A stretch of 38,298 nt of DNA from a virus. Of the stretch, positions 15,751-23,683 are shown piece after piece (position 1 is the first letter of the stretch; each line of letters opens with the position of its first letter). The position numbers were made by a program, and so were the translations under genes. The DNA lies in the IMG/VR virus record IMGVR_UViG_3300036851_000070, positions 1-38,298 of that record; one strand, written 5' to 3'. A model generated the notes under the pieces. The model was not told the origin of the DNA. It did no database searches and worked only from the letters and a program-made list of their open reading frames with translations.

Positions 15751-17372
15751 CACGCCGCCTGCCGCAATGGTACGACATCGCTCCCTTGAGGCGCCTGACT
15801 CGCAGCCATCGCCTGGGCTGCGGCCTGCGCCACGGCCTGGCCCTCCTCCTCCGTGCGCAGGAGCGAAGCATCGAATCCCGTGCGCTTCGTCACCCAGGCG
15901 GGCATCTCTTCCCACTTCATGCGAGTGGCCATGGCCGCCTGAGCCGCAGGTCCACCAGCTGCCGTTGCAGCACCGATCAGCTCGAGCGACTGGCTCATCG
16001 CGAGCAGGTCCTCCTGGTCCTGTGCGCGAGCAAGCGGGGAGACGTACTTGAGCGTCACCATCTTCCCATCGACCTTGATCTTCGGCATCTTCCCGCGTCG
16101 CTGCAGAATCCACACACAGCGCGCGATGATCGGCGCGAACAGCTCCGCCATCACACGACCGAACTCCGCGCCCATGTCCCAGAGACGATTGCGATCCGTG
16201 ATCGCCCATTCGGTTGCGCTCTTCACCGGCCCCTCGGTTTGCTGCGGCCCAAGCAGGATGCGTCGTACGGCTGCCCGCAACTGCTCCATGATGGCATCGG
16301 TGATCGCAAAATTGCCGCCGATGTCCAGCGCCCGGATCGAGGGGTTGCCGTTGTCATTGCTCGCCACCGGAATGATGCTGTTCGGCACGAGCTGCGCGGT
16401 GTAGGGATTGAGCACGCCATCGGAGACCGCAGTCAGGGGCGGCGCGACCTGCATCGCCGAATGACGCAATACGAACTCCTGCATGGTATTCAGCGTCTTG
16501 ATGTCGGGGAGCGCGATCATCACGCGGCCTCGGCCGTAAATCTCACCGGACACCACCGAGGAGCGCGCCACGATCTTGGGGCTTGAATCCTCGTAGTCAT
16601 AGCGCCACAGGATCGACTTGCTGCCGATCTCGATCACGACCCCGTAGTAATGACGGTTCTTCGGGTAGTAGATACAGCCTTCGATCAACTCGACTTCGGA
16701 ATCCGGTTTCTTGCGCACCCGCTCCTGCAGGCTCTGCGGCAGATCCTTCATCTGCATGCCGGGGTAGCTGCGGATCAGATTGCGGGCGAGAACGCACCGC
16801 TTCATGAACGTGGTCTCGATTCGGCCCTTGGGGCCTTCCTCCAGCTCGATCACCGACAACGGAATCGCATCGAAGACGAGCGGATCATCATCCTCACCCT
16901 CGTTGATGGAGAGCGAACACGTTCCCACCATGAGGTCCTGCAGCACCTCGGGAATGATCGTCGTGAAGTTCGAATGATTGATGTAGTTGAAGAGGATGGC
17001 GGTTGCTTCCTGCAACTGCTCGACTACATCCGGATTTTCGGCTTCCTCCTTCGGAATATCACCACCGGGGGTGAGCTGCGCCCAGAGCTTCCAGGATGGA
17101 CATAGCAGCGCCTGCATGTTGTTCGCGGCGAGATACGTCATCTCCTGCCCGGTGGAGTCGTACAGGTGAAGGTTCTTCCTCTGGCCCGGCGCGTACATGT
17201 TGAACGTCTCGCGCTGGGGCATCGTGTACTCGAAGCATTCCCGGTAGACATCGCGCCACAGATCCTTGCGGGCAGCCGCCTTGTCACGGCGCTTCACGAG
17301 CGCTGCGCCATCCTCCAGCGGTCTCGGCAATGTCTTGACGTGCGGCAATTCAGTACGCCGACCGGCCGCCAC
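15750..17372 (-). CDS. Portal protein (head-to-tail connector, T7 gp8 type)
   Basis: A 540-residue protein forming the dodecameric portal at one capsid vertex. The T7-type connector pattern is clear: YRECFEYTMPQRETFN, LYDSTGQEMTYLAANNMQAL, WKLWAQLTPGG, and later GRVMIALPDIKTLNTMQEFV with a long helical C-terminal region. It follows the terminase cluster. Its start overlaps the previous gene by 23 bases. Confidence 0.9.
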   Translation of the reverse strand: MAAGRRTELPHVKTLPRPLEDGAALVKRRDKAAARKDLWRDVYRECFEYTMPQRETFNMYAPGQRKNLHLYDSTGQEMTYLAANNMQALLCPSWKLWAQLTPGGDIPKEEAENPDVVEQLQEATAILFNYINHSNFTTIIPEVLQDLMVGTCSLSINEGEDDDPLVFDAIPLSVIELEEGPKGRIETTFMKRCVLARNLIRSYPGMQMKDLPQSLQERVRKKPDSEVELIEGCIYYPKNRHYYGVVIEIGSKSILWRYDYEDSSPKIVARSSVVSGEIYGRGRVMIALPDIKTLNTMQEFVLRHSAMQVAPPLTAVSDGVLNPYTAQLVPNSIIPVASNDNGNPSIRALDIGGNFAITDAIMEQLRAAVRRILLGPQQTEGPVKSATEWAITDRNRLWDMGAEFGRVMAELFAPIIARCVWILQRRGKMPKIKVDGKMVTLKYVSPLARAQDQEDLLAMSQSLELIGAATAAGGPAAQAAMATRMKWEEMPAWVTKRTGFDASLLRTEEEGQAVAQAAAQAMAASQAPQGSDVVPLRQAA

Positions 17373-17715
17373 TGGGGGCGCGCGGAATCTTCACGGTCGT
17401 GCTGGCCGCAGTACCCGCGCCACTCGTGCTGGCCCGGGCCAGGCGGCTGGAGAGAAGCCGCGAGCCCTGCCGGCCGCGCAGGCCGCGTTTCAGACGCACG
17501 TTCTCCTCTTCGTCGAGCTTGGCCAGCTCTTCACGCTGGCGGTTCTGCAATTGCGTTTCGGCCTCCGTCGGCTCGGGCGTCTCCGGTTTCGGGAAAATCT
17601 CCTTCGCGCGTCCCTTGAGGAAGTTCGCCGTGTCCTTGGTGCCCTTGGCCGGGTTGTAGGCTGCGGTAAACCCGAGTTTGGCCTGCTTCTTGAAGCTTTT
17701 GCCGACATCACCCAT
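17350..17715 (-). CDS. Hypothetical head-region protein with basic, low-complexity tail
   Basis: A 121-residue protein starting MGDVGKSFKKQAKLGFTAAY; this start leaves only an 8-bp overlap with the preceding gene. A charged helix in the middle (NRQREELAKLDEEENVRLKR) is followed by GRQGSRLLSSRLA and a Ser/Thr/Ala-rich tail. Similar small proteins often precede portal genes in podoviruses, but the function is not known. Confidence 0.6.
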   Translation of the reverse strand: MGDVGKSFKKQAKLGFTAAYNPAKGTKDTANFLKGRAKEIFPKPETPEPTEAETQLQNRQREELAKLDEEENVRLKRGLRGRQGSRLLSSRLARASTSGAGTAASTTVKIPRAPSGGRSAY

Positions 17716-18130
17716 ACACCCTCCTGCAATACCGATAGAGCTGCCACGGACTGCGCACATACCACGCACGAATCCCGAGCAGGGATTTGATGAGCTCCAC
17801 GCAGGTGAGCGGCCCCACGTGGAATTCCGACAACGAGTACGCATTCTCACGCATAGCGATGATGTGCTGGATGGTGGCCTCCGGATACATCGCCCATGGC
17901 GTCAGATCCTCGCGAATTACCTGCACGTCGACGAACGAGAAATGCGGATGGATCGCAACCCACACCCGCCCGTCCCGACGCAATGCCAGCACGTGCTGGA
18001 AGCCGCGCTTGAATAGCCGCCCCATGAAGTGCGTCTGGTCGTCCATGTCGCTGTACACGAGCCACCAGTCGACGGGATAGCGATTGATGGTGTCGAGGAG
18101 CGAGGAACCTTGCGCCTTCAGCCATGGCAT
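17708..18130 (-). CDS. Conserved-looking hypothetical phage protein (terminase-portal region)
   Basis: A 140-residue protein rich in aromatic residues: YPVDWWLVYSDMDDQTHFMG, FSFVDVQVIREDLTPWAMYP, then LTCVELIKSLLGIRAWYVRS with a basic C-terminus. The compact alpha/beta pattern with a late cysteine (TCVELIK) resembles small papain-like-fold or amidase-like proteins, but no catalytic set can be assigned. Placed between terminase and portal genes. Confidence 0.6.
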   Translation of the reverse strand: MPWLKAQGSSLLDTINRYPVDWWLVYSDMDDQTHFMGRLFKRGFQHVLALRRDGRVWVAIHPHFSFVDVQVIREDLTPWAMYPEATIQHIIAMRENAYSLSEFHVGPLTCVELIKSLLGIRAWYVRSPWQLYRYCRRVYG

Positions 18131-18307
18131 TTACGCAGCTTTCCCTTTGGGCTTCTCGGCCGGCTTCGGATTGAAGAACTCCTCCGCTGCACGCCACGCC
18201 GCTTTCTCGCGTGCCTTGAGCTTGCGACCCTCGTCGTATTCGACGAACTTCTTCGCCGCAATGCGACGGCATTCGAGCAACTCTTTCAGAATCGAATCAG
18301 CTGACAT
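18131..18307 (-). CDS. Small charged helical protein overlapping terminase end
   Basis: A 58-residue protein: MSADSILKELLECRRIAAKK, then a charged helix (FVEYDEGRKLKAREKAAWRA) and a Lys/Pro-rich tail ending KPKGKAA. The ATG at 18307 overlaps the last 11 bases of the large terminase gene. The stop at 18131 directly precedes the next gene. Function unknown; the basic tail could bind nucleic acid. Confidence 0.6.
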   Translation of the reverse strand: MSADSILKELLECRRIAAKKFVEYDEGRKLKAREKAAWRAAEEFFNPKPAEKPKGKAA

Positions 18308-19796
18308 GGGGGCTCCAGGTCATTTTGTGGACAATCGGGCCGCTCGGGATTTTCATCCCGATGTTGATGGCGCGCGGGTTCTCGCCCATCTCGATGAGCG
18401 CGTACTGCTGCGACTCGGCCACATGCGAATGCATGTCCTTGTCAGGCTTGTCGCGGTACTTCTCGGCTGAGACCTGCACGCGCTTGAGACAATAGCCGCC
18501 TGCAAGGGCTTTGCGCAGGCGAACGCAGGCGGGGGAGACCATGAGGCCGGGCTTGCCATCGATCAGCCGGCTGAGCGCGTTACCGACGGCGTCACGCCGC
18601 AAGGCAAAGTCGTTCGTTCGTGCGGGCCGCGCGTTGATGTGCTTGGCGCGCAGGATCTGAAACACGGTGTGTTCATCGGTCTGCGCGGCCTGCTCGCCGG
18701 CCGGGTCTCCCACGATGTCCCACTCGCTGACCTTGTCGAACTTCGCGATCTCAGGTCCCAGCACCTCGGCAAAGCGGCTCGCCCCCATGCGCTCGGACAC
18801 GAGCTCGTGGAACGTGACGATGCGGCCATTCGGTAAACGCTGGTTGAACGTCGCGGCGGGAGTCAGACCAAAGTCCAGACCCACCGTGACCCTCTGTGGG
18901 AGCGGCGTGATGAGAGAGCTTGCACAGTGAACACTGTCCGAATACTCGGGATAAATCGCCTTGCCATCCATGACAAAACCGTACTCGCCCTTCACATAGA
19001 CCTTTATCCAGTCCTCGGACTTGCCCGCCTGCAGACGCACGTAGTACCCGGGTTTCAGGTTTTCGGCATTCTCGGCATTGGATGCGAGGCCGGAGGGCTG
19101 GGCAAAGAACTCGAACAGCGGCTGGCTCTCTCCAAGCAAGCCCTTGGTGCGCAGCTCCTTCTCGGTCCGGTCGATGCTCGCGACCAGTTCGGCCTTGGCC
19201 GGGGTTGAGGTATCCCGTTCAGCGAGCGTGTACCACCAGTGCTCCGTGTCGGGTGGATTCGTGTCGAGCAGTACGCCAGACCAGCTCGAGCCCCCATCTG
19301 CCTCTGATGGATAGCGGCCCACGCGCCCGGTGAGACCATCGATCACTGACTGTGGCACTTCGCGTGCCTCGTTCACCCACGCGGCGGTGAGATTCATCGA
19401 CAACAGCTTCTTCACGTCCGCCGGGCTGTCGAGCGCAAGAAACAGAATCTCTGCCTCGAACGAGGTTCGATCGTCCAGCTCACCCCGCAGGATGTGCGTT
19501 GGCGGACCCTGCGCGACCCAGTGACCAATACTCGGCGGGACGATCTCGTGCCACGTGGCAATCGTGGTCGTCTTCAGCTCCGGGTACGTGTTGCGGACGA
19601 TCGCCCACTTGGAGCGCCTCACACCACGCGTGTCAGGATGCTGCTCGATGATGTGCTGAAGAATGGCGACGACACAGGCAGTCGACTTGCCGGAGCCGAA
19701 CGGCCCGCGAAGGCCACGGACAAAGGCGCGTGAGCGCAGGAATGCATCAGCCACCGGGCCAGGCGGCTGGTAATTAACTGTCAGTTGGTCGTCCAT
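18297..19796 (-). CDS. terL: Terminase large subunit
   Basis: A 499-residue packaging motor. Walker A is GPFGSGKST (residues 31-39); a Walker B-like segment TAAWVNEA with E143 follows; the SWSGVLLDTNPPDTEHWWYT stretch is the family's coupling region. The RNase H-like nuclease domain has VGLDFGLTPAATF (D308) and WDIVGDPAGEQ (D364). It would cut concatemers and pump DNA through the portal. It overlaps the small terminase gene by 23 bases. The headful or site-specific mode cannot be told from the sequence. Confidence 0.93.
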   Translation of the reverse strand: MDDQLTVNYQPPGPVADAFLRSRAFVRGLRGPFGSGKSTACVVAILQHIIEQHPDTRGVRRSKWAIVRNTYPELKTTTIATWHEIVPPSIGHWVAQGPPTHILRGELDDRTSFEAEILFLALDSPADVKKLLSMNLTAAWVNEAREVPQSVIDGLTGRVGRYPSEADGGSSWSGVLLDTNPPDTEHWWYTLAERDTSTPAKAELVASIDRTEKELRTKGLLGESQPLFEFFAQPSGLASNAENAENLKPGYYVRLQAGKSEDWIKVYVKGEYGFVMDGKAIYPEYSDSVHCASSLITPLPQRVTVGLDFGLTPAATFNQRLPNGRIVTFHELVSERMGASRFAEVLGPEIAKFDKVSEWDIVGDPAGEQAAQTDEHTVFQILRAKHINARPARTNDFALRRDAVGNALSRLIDGKPGLMVSPACVRLRKALAGGYCLKRVQVSAEKYRDKPDKDMHSHVAESQQYALIEMGENPRAINIGMKIPSGPIVHKMTWSPHVS

Positions 19797-20034
19797 CGCG
19801 ATACAGGTTCACGGAGAGTTTCAGACCACCACCGATGCGAACGTCTTTCGGCAGGCGCTTGCCGAGTAGCCCCATGAATGCCTCTGGCTTCTTCTTCGCT
19901 GCCCTGACCAGCCACTGTTGCCCGCCCAGTTCCATCAGTGCACCATCGATCATCGCACCCAGCTCGCGGGTGATCTTGTTCGGCGTCCCCTTCGTGCGAC
20001 CGCCCCATCGCTTGTGCCCCTTTGGTGCAGCCAT
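19774..20034 (-). CDS. Probable terminase small subunit
   Basis: An 86-residue basic protein starting MAAPKGHKRWGGRTKGTPNK, an N-terminus very common in small phage proteins placed just before large terminase genes. It continues with a helical ITRELGAMIDGALMELGG and a basic LLGKRLPKDVRI. It would recognise the phage DNA for packaging. The call rests on this motif and its place before the large subunit. Confidence 0.72.
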   Translation of the reverse strand: MAAPKGHKRWGGRTKGTPNKITRELGAMIDGALMELGGQQWLVRAAKKKPEAFMGLLGKRLPKDVRIGGGLKLSVNLYRDGRPTDS

Positions 20035-20054
20035 ACAACATCAAACCACTTTCA

Positions 20055-20648
20055 TTAATGCCGCTCGATGTGCGAGTCCGGCGGCAGGAACACCCGCTTG
20101 CCCGTACGCGCTTTCCTGATGCCAGCCAGTGCCTGTCCGATCTCGACATCGCTCGGACCCCCCCGGCGCAGGATGCGCACGTGCAGGTACTGCATCGTGT
20201 TCTGCAGGATGGTCTCGGCCGTACCTGAGGGCAGATCGCCGTTCTTGTAGCGATGCGCAAGCTCGCTCACCGCGTCGTAGTACAGAGGCCAGTCGCGCTT
20301 GCAGGCGGCCGCTACGATCTCGCGCTCGATCTGGCCAAGTGGCATCTCCGAGACATCGAGCTTCTGGCGACGAAGCGGTGAGTCATCGGCAATCTCGAAG
20401 ATCTCGACGTCGTCCGAGGTCTTCACGTGACGGTATTCGCCGGCTTTGACCTTGGCATCAGTGCGTGCGGCAATGCCTTCGTTGGCCTTCTTGCGTCGCA
20501 GGTAGGCGTGCGTGCCGTCAGTCCAGAAGGCTCGACGTGTGTTCTTCGTCTTGCCGTCCCCGCCCTTCAGACGCGGCGTTTCGATGTGAACATCCGCTTT
20601 CGCCAGAAGCCTCTGGAGTGTCGCCTGCTCTTTGGCGGTGAGCGCCAT
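20055..20648 (-). CDS. Hypothetical protein before terminase
   Basis: A 197-residue protein with start MALTAKEQATLQRLLAKADV at 20648 (an in-frame start further upstream lies inside the preceding gene). It contains a charged linker (GDGKTKNTRRAFWTDGTHAY) and a helical C-terminal half with DWPLYYDAVSELAHRYKNGD. A DNA-binding or packaging accessory role is possible from its position and basic character; no family recognised. Confidence 0.6.
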   Translation of the reverse strand: MALTAKEQATLQRLLAKADVHIETPRLKGGDGKTKNTRRAFWTDGTHAYLRRKKANEGIAARTDAKVKAGEYRHVKTSDDVEIFEIADDSPLRRQKLDVSEMPLGQIEREIVAAACKRDWPLYYDAVSELAHRYKNGDLPSGTAETILQNTMQYLHVRILRRGGPSDVEIGQALAGIRKARTGKRVFLPPDSHIERH

Positions 20649-20673
20649 CAGGCTGCCCGCCTCTCGCGACAGG

Positions 20674-21372
20674 TCATTGCAGAGTGCATGTGAGCGTGAC
20701 TGTCTTGTTGTCGGTGACGGTGGCAATGGCGTTGACGCAGGTGAATTGCTTCGGGGTCTCGGTAGACGGCTTCACCTCGAATGAGATTTCGGCGGTCTTC
20801 GCACTCTCGCGGCCCGCTTCATCGACGGCGGTGACTGCCGCGTAAAACCGCCCAGGAGCCGACTGGGCAAGCGAATAGCGCACACCCTCTACCGGGATGG
20901 GTGCGGCGTAGATACCGGCCTGTGTGCCCAGGTAGAGCCTATAGCCCGCGATCTTCGCAGGAGTTCCATCCGTGTTCGTGGTGACTGGGCTCCACCACAC
21001 GGCGCTGAAGTCCTGCACTTCGGGCGTCGTGGGTGGCGAGGGATCTACGGGTGCTGCAACGGTCACCCCAGAAGCCTGCTTGCTGTTCCAGGCATCGGGC
21101 TGACATAGCCGCACGGTGCCATTCGCGGGAATCACATCCCAGCGCTGCCAGATGTGCGCCGGTCCCGAGAGCGTGCGGACAAGGGTTTCCGGTGAGAGTG
21201 TCGTGAGGCACGACTGCACGCCTGTGCAGCTCGAGAGCCCTCCGCCAGCGGTCCCGGCCGAACAGCTCACCACACCGGCATGCGCAAGATTCACCCACGA
21301 GCCGAAAATGGCGAGCGCGAGACACAGAAGCCAGAGCGTACGATTCAAGTAGGACCCCTTCGCTGTGATCAT
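20674..21372 (-). CDS. Secreted fibronectin type III protein (candidate moron)
   Basis: A 232-residue protein with a strong signal peptide (basic start, then LWLLCLALAIFGSWVNLAHA; cleavage likely after AHA). A cysteine-bearing region follows (VVSCSAGTAGGGLSSCTG). A fibronectin-III-like domain occupies about residues 110-200, with WWSPVTTNTDGTPAKIAGYR, LYLGTQAGIY and FYAAVTAVDEAGRES. The C-terminus has two cysteines (FTCVNAIATV and LTCTLQ). Secretion and an adhesion-type domain are unusual among cytoplasmic phage genes and suggest a cell-surface role during lysogeny or infection. It is in the minus-strand unit before the terminase. Confidence 0.75.
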   Translation of the reverse strand: MITAKGSYLNRTLWLLCLALAIFGSWVNLAHAGVVSCSAGTAGGGLSSCTGVQSCLTTLSPETLVRTLSGPAHIWQRWDVIPANGTVRLCQPDAWNSKQASGVTVAAPVDPSPPTTPEVQDFSAVWWSPVTTNTDGTPAKIAGYRLYLGTQAGIYAAPIPVEGVRYSLAQSAPGRFYAAVTAVDEAGRESAKTAEISFEVKPSTETPKQFTCVNAIATVTDNKTVTLTCTLQ

Positions 21373-21563
21373 CGCATCAGCTGGTTCGATGTGGAATGCG
21401 CGATTCGCGCAGTGTTGTAGCGTTTGACCGCCGCGAAGAGCAGGCGCCGGACGCTCGCCTCATGCACGCCGTACTTTTCCGCGAGCTCCTTGACGGTGGG
21501 GAGCTGCGCCTTCAGTTGCGCGAGGCGCTCGATCTCGGCATGCAATGCGGGGTTGGGTCTCAT
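21369..21563 (-). CDS. Small helix-turn-helix protein
   Basis: A 64-residue protein with a helix-turn-helix at about residues 22-45 (TVKELAEKYGVHEASVRRLL). It is joined to the genes on both sides by overlapping start/stop codons. It could regulate the late genes downstream, or be a DNA-binding packaging factor; the sequence does not decide. Confidence 0.68.
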   Translation of the reverse strand: MRPNPALHAEIERLAQLKAQLPTVKELAEKYGVHEASVRRLLFAAVKRYNTARIAHSTSNQLMR

Positions 21564-21922
21564 CGGAAGCGGAGCTTGTGCGCGAGACGTTCCAGTTTCC
21601 GCTCATGACGCCGGAAGAACCGTCTAGCCACTGCATCGACATCGACCATCTCACCAGCTATTCGACGTTCGTACGCTTCCCGAGCAGCGACGGAGATAAT
21701 TGCGGTCTGCGGGCGGCGGTATGGATTCTTTCCGCGCAGGACTTTCGGCAATGAGGTTGGCTCGAGCAGCCGTTGACGGTCCTCGTCCTGAATGCCTTCG
21801 ATAAGTTTTCCCAGGCGCGTGGAACATCTGATCGACTTCGATACATTCGACCTGAAAATCAGGTCATTGGCCGCTTCTGCCGGGAAGCGTGGAACATCGA
21901 AGTGCAGCCCGAGCTGCTTCAT
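21560..21922 (-). CDS. Hypothetical basic protein
   Basis: A 120-residue protein, Arg-rich (RHERKLERLAHKLRFR at the C-terminus), with GKLIEGIQDEDRQRLLEPTS in the middle and AAREAYERRIAGEMVDVDAV. Stop/start overlaps bind it to its neighbours. Probably a nucleic-acid-binding accessory of the nuclease upstream; this is inference. Confidence 0.58.
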   Translation of the reverse strand: MKQLGLHFDVPRFPAEAANDLIFRSNVSKSIRCSTRLGKLIEGIQDEDRQRLLEPTSLPKVLRGKNPYRRPQTAIISVAAREAYERRIAGEMVDVDAVARRFFRRHERKLERLAHKLRFR

Positions 21923-22194
21923 GCGATCTTCGCTCCGATCGCGCGAATCGCTTCGTCAGCCGTCTTCACGAGCGGAACCTGCCAGTCACGCAGGAACTCG
22001 AGTTGCTTCGGATCCCGCTTCCTGTATTTCGTGATGCCATCGACTTCGAGCAGGTGTATCGCGCCCCGAAATCGAACCAGAAGGTCACACGGACGGTCGA
22101 GGCGTTCGACGTCCGCACCGATACCTTCGAGTGCGTCGACGATGTCGCCTTCGGTTTCGTCACGGCGTTTGCCGCACCAGGCTGGACGACTCAC
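21919..22194 (-). CDS. PD-(D/E)XK-type nuclease, Holliday-junction-resolvase or VRR-NUC-like
   Basis: A 91-residue protein with the compact restriction-endonuclease-like core: an N-terminal helix with a conserved acid (RDETEGDIVDALEGIGADVE), CDLLVRFRG giving the first strand and acid, then IHLLEVDGITKYRKRD for the second strand with an acidic residue and nearby lysines, and PKQLEFLRDWQVPLVKTADE, the typical closing segment. The usual E-x-K is here EVDGITK, so the exact catalytic lysine is unclear. It probably resolves branched DNA before packaging or during recombination. Confidence 0.7.
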   Translation of the reverse strand: MSRPAWCGKRRDETEGDIVDALEGIGADVERLDRPCDLLVRFRGAIHLLEVDGITKYRKRDPKQLEFLRDWQVPLVKTADEAIRAIGAKIA

Positions 22195-22579
22195 GCTCGT
22201 TTTCCAGCTCGCACAGATGCTTCGCCTCCTCGGGAGTCAGACGCACTCCGAGTCCCGTCTGCGGATACTCCCGGCGCCCCGCGATCACCTGAACCTTGAA
22301 CGCGTGGTACATCGGCCTGCCGTACACGAGCACTTTCGCAACGGAGAAGCGCCCACACTGAGTCAGAACGTATCCAGTGTCTTTCCCAGTCTTCACGTGC
22401 TCCAGCCACACCAGAGGCTCCCGAACCCGGAGCTTCTCCTTCGGAGACTCCCCTACGGGGGACGTCGCATCCCGGAGTGAAGAACCCGAAGGAAGATGAC
22501 GTTTCAGCGTTTCCCACATGTCCTCCTGAGTGACCTCTTTGCGAGGCGGATGCATCGGGCTGTAGGCGGATTGGCTCAT
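22160..22579 (-). CDS. Hypothetical phage protein
   Basis: A 139-residue protein. After a polar N-terminus (MSQSAYSPMHPPRKEVTQED) it has a beta-rich core (REPLVWLEHVKTGKDTGYVL, GRFSVAKVLVYGRPMYHAF) and a helical end. It overlaps the nuclease gene by 35 bases. A later methionine at 22519 has AGGAGG only about 2-3 bases away, so the true start is uncertain. No function recognised. Confidence 0.55.
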   Translation of the reverse strand: MSQSAYSPMHPPRKEVTQEDMWETLKRHLPSGSSLRDATSPVGESPKEKLRVREPLVWLEHVKTGKDTGYVLTQCGRFSVAKVLVYGRPMYHAFKVQVIAGRREYPQTGLGVRLTPEEAKHLCELENERESSSLVRQTP

Positions 22580-22718
22580 TGGGCATACAATCTGCTTGCG
22601 ATGTTAACCACCATGGGAAAGTTGCTCACACTGCTGCTCGATCATCCCGAGCTCGCCCGCGAGTTCCCGGTGCCCTGTTGCCTGTGGGGATACATAGAGC
22701 GGGATGACGACGAAGCAA
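22580..22718. other. Intergenic gap, minus-strand unit
   Basis: This 139-bp gap in the minus-strand unit holds no convincing minus-strand gene. A plus-strand frame through it (from 22614) is not supported by a ribosome-binding site and continues antisense to a real gene. TACAAT at about 22586 resembles a plus-strand -10 box but lacks a -35 at proper spacing. Confidence 0.4.
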
Positions 22719-22940
22719 TCAGAACAACTCTCCCCCTCGTCTTTCACGATTCACGGCCTTGCGATCGAGCTGACGCTCGAATCGCTCTCGACTCTCGTCA
22801 CTGATCTCTATTCCGACGACTCGTCTGATCCAACCCTCACGTGGAGGCCACCCGATCCCAAGCGCCTCCAGTTGATCTCGCGTCCAGCCTCCGTTTCCAT
22901 TCTGGTACCGCCTCACCCACTCTTCGGTGACCTCAAACAT
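22719..22940 (-). CDS. Small conserved-looking phage protein
   Basis: A 73-residue protein starting MFEVTEEWVRRYQNGNGGWT, then DQLEALGIGWPPREGWIRRV and a charged tail. The pattern of a GGWT turn and GWPP motif is common in small early proteins of Gram-negative phages, with unknown role. The start at 22940 has a strong AGGAGG six bases upstream, which rules out two earlier in-frame methionines. Confidence 0.68.
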   Translation of the reverse strand: MFEVTEEWVRRYQNGNGGWTRDQLEALGIGWPPREGWIRRVVGIEISDESRERFERQLDRKAVNRERRGGELF

Positions 22941-22991
22941 TGCAACCTCCTGAGACATACGTTTTAGGAAACGGCTTCGGACTTCCGAGCA

Positions 22992-23047
22992 CGCCAAGAC
23001 CCCTGGAACTGAATCCAGTTGTCTTGGCGACGTGTTGAGCACACGTC
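22992..23047 (-). ncRNA. Tandem double-hairpin RNA element (put-like antiterminator candidate)
   Basis: Two stems adjoin with no gap. Read on the minus strand: first GACGTGT / ACACGTC (7 perfect pairs, 5-base loop, 23029-23047), then CGCCAAGAC / GTCTTGGCG (9 perfect pairs, 22992-23000 and 23021-23029), which continues inside with a 2x2 mismatch and CTGGA/TCCAG around a 6-base loop. It lies in the 213-bp leader between two small genes of the minus-strand unit, upstream of over 20 kb of late genes. The layout resembles the two-stem put RNAs of phage HK022, which make RNA polymerase resistant to terminators. Function is inferred. Confidence 0.55.
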
Positions 23048-23153
23048 TCGAGGTATCCGTATTCGTCAACCCTCGGCCCCTTGCTGTGTTCAGCTCAGAG
23101 CTGGCGGACCCTTCCGGCGATTCACACCGTCACAGCACTGTGGTCCACAGCCT

Positions 23154-23549
23154 TCATCCGGGCACGACCTGCAGGCCATCCACAGTCAAGGGATGGCAAG
23201 TCAATGCGACAGATGAAGGTTCCTCACCAGGGGGTGGTCTGCTGTTGCCGGTCGTACCACCTTTGAAAACACAACCCCCGACCGGGACACTTTCGTGGGA
23301 CTCATGAGGGTTGCGGGAATAGATCGCAGCGGTCGGCCCCGGAGCTGACACCTCGGGGCTCGTGAGAATGGGAGAGCACTCACGAACGGACTCAGCAGAT
23401 GTGGGCCTGCTGCCGCTGCGATGTTCGAGAAGCCGTTCGAGCTCGGCGCGGTTGAGCTGATCGTGAAGCGCCGGGGCATCTCTGTGCGCCGCGCGGAAAT
23501 CCCGCAGGAAATCGGCTGCCCACATCAGCGATCGCTGTTCTCTCGTCAT
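23154..23549 (-). CDS. Hypothetical early protein
   Basis: A 131-residue frame starting MTREQRSLMWAADFLRDFRA. The first 47 residues look like a genuine helical protein (HDQLNRAELERLLEHRSGS), but the rest is Pro/Ser/Gly-rich low-complexity sequence (SRPPPGEEPSSVALTCHPLT), so the C-terminal part may be poorly conserved. GGGAGTGG precedes the start. It follows the Cro-like gene after a 232-bp gap with inverted repeats. Confidence 0.5.
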   Translation of the reverse strand: MTREQRSLMWAADFLRDFRAAHRDAPALHDQLNRAELERLLEHRSGSRPTSAESVRECSPILTSPEVSAPGPTAAIYSRNPHESHESVPVGGCVFKGGTTGNSRPPPGEEPSSVALTCHPLTVDGLQVVPG

Positions 23550-23626
23550 CGACCACTCCCGCTCAACTCAATCGCCGTGCTGCGACCGGCGCCAACTTGT
23601 CTTAATCGAAGAGCAAGCAAGAAATG

Positions 23627-23640
23627 CCTATTTTCATAGG
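23627..23640. promoter_or_regulatory. Operator-like inverted repeat CCTAT-N4-ATAGG
   Basis: CCTAT at 23627-23631 and ATAGG at 23636-23640. The same CCTAT/ATAGG half-site recurs at 24503-24521 and 24607-24643 on early promoters, so this is probably one more binding site of a phage repressor, lying between the Cro-like gene and the next minus-strand gene. Confidence 0.45.
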
Positions 23641-23665
23641 ACTTTCGTGCTGGCTCTTATTGTCT

Positions 23666-23682
23666 TAGAAGATTTGCTTCTA
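23666..23682. repeat. Inverted repeat TAGAAG-N5-CTTCTA
   Basis: Six-base arms (23666-23671 and 23677-23682) with a 5-base spacer, directly beside the 10-base inverted repeat at 23684. In RNA both could fold as tandem hairpins; in DNA they could be regulator sites. Confidence 0.45.
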
Positions 23683-23683
23683 C

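Noticed and set aside
22614-22804. Plus-strand frame starting MGKLLTLLLDHPEL in the gap before the 22719 gene
   Set aside because: The first residues look protein-like, but there is no ribosome-binding site and the frame continues antisense to a gene with a strong start.
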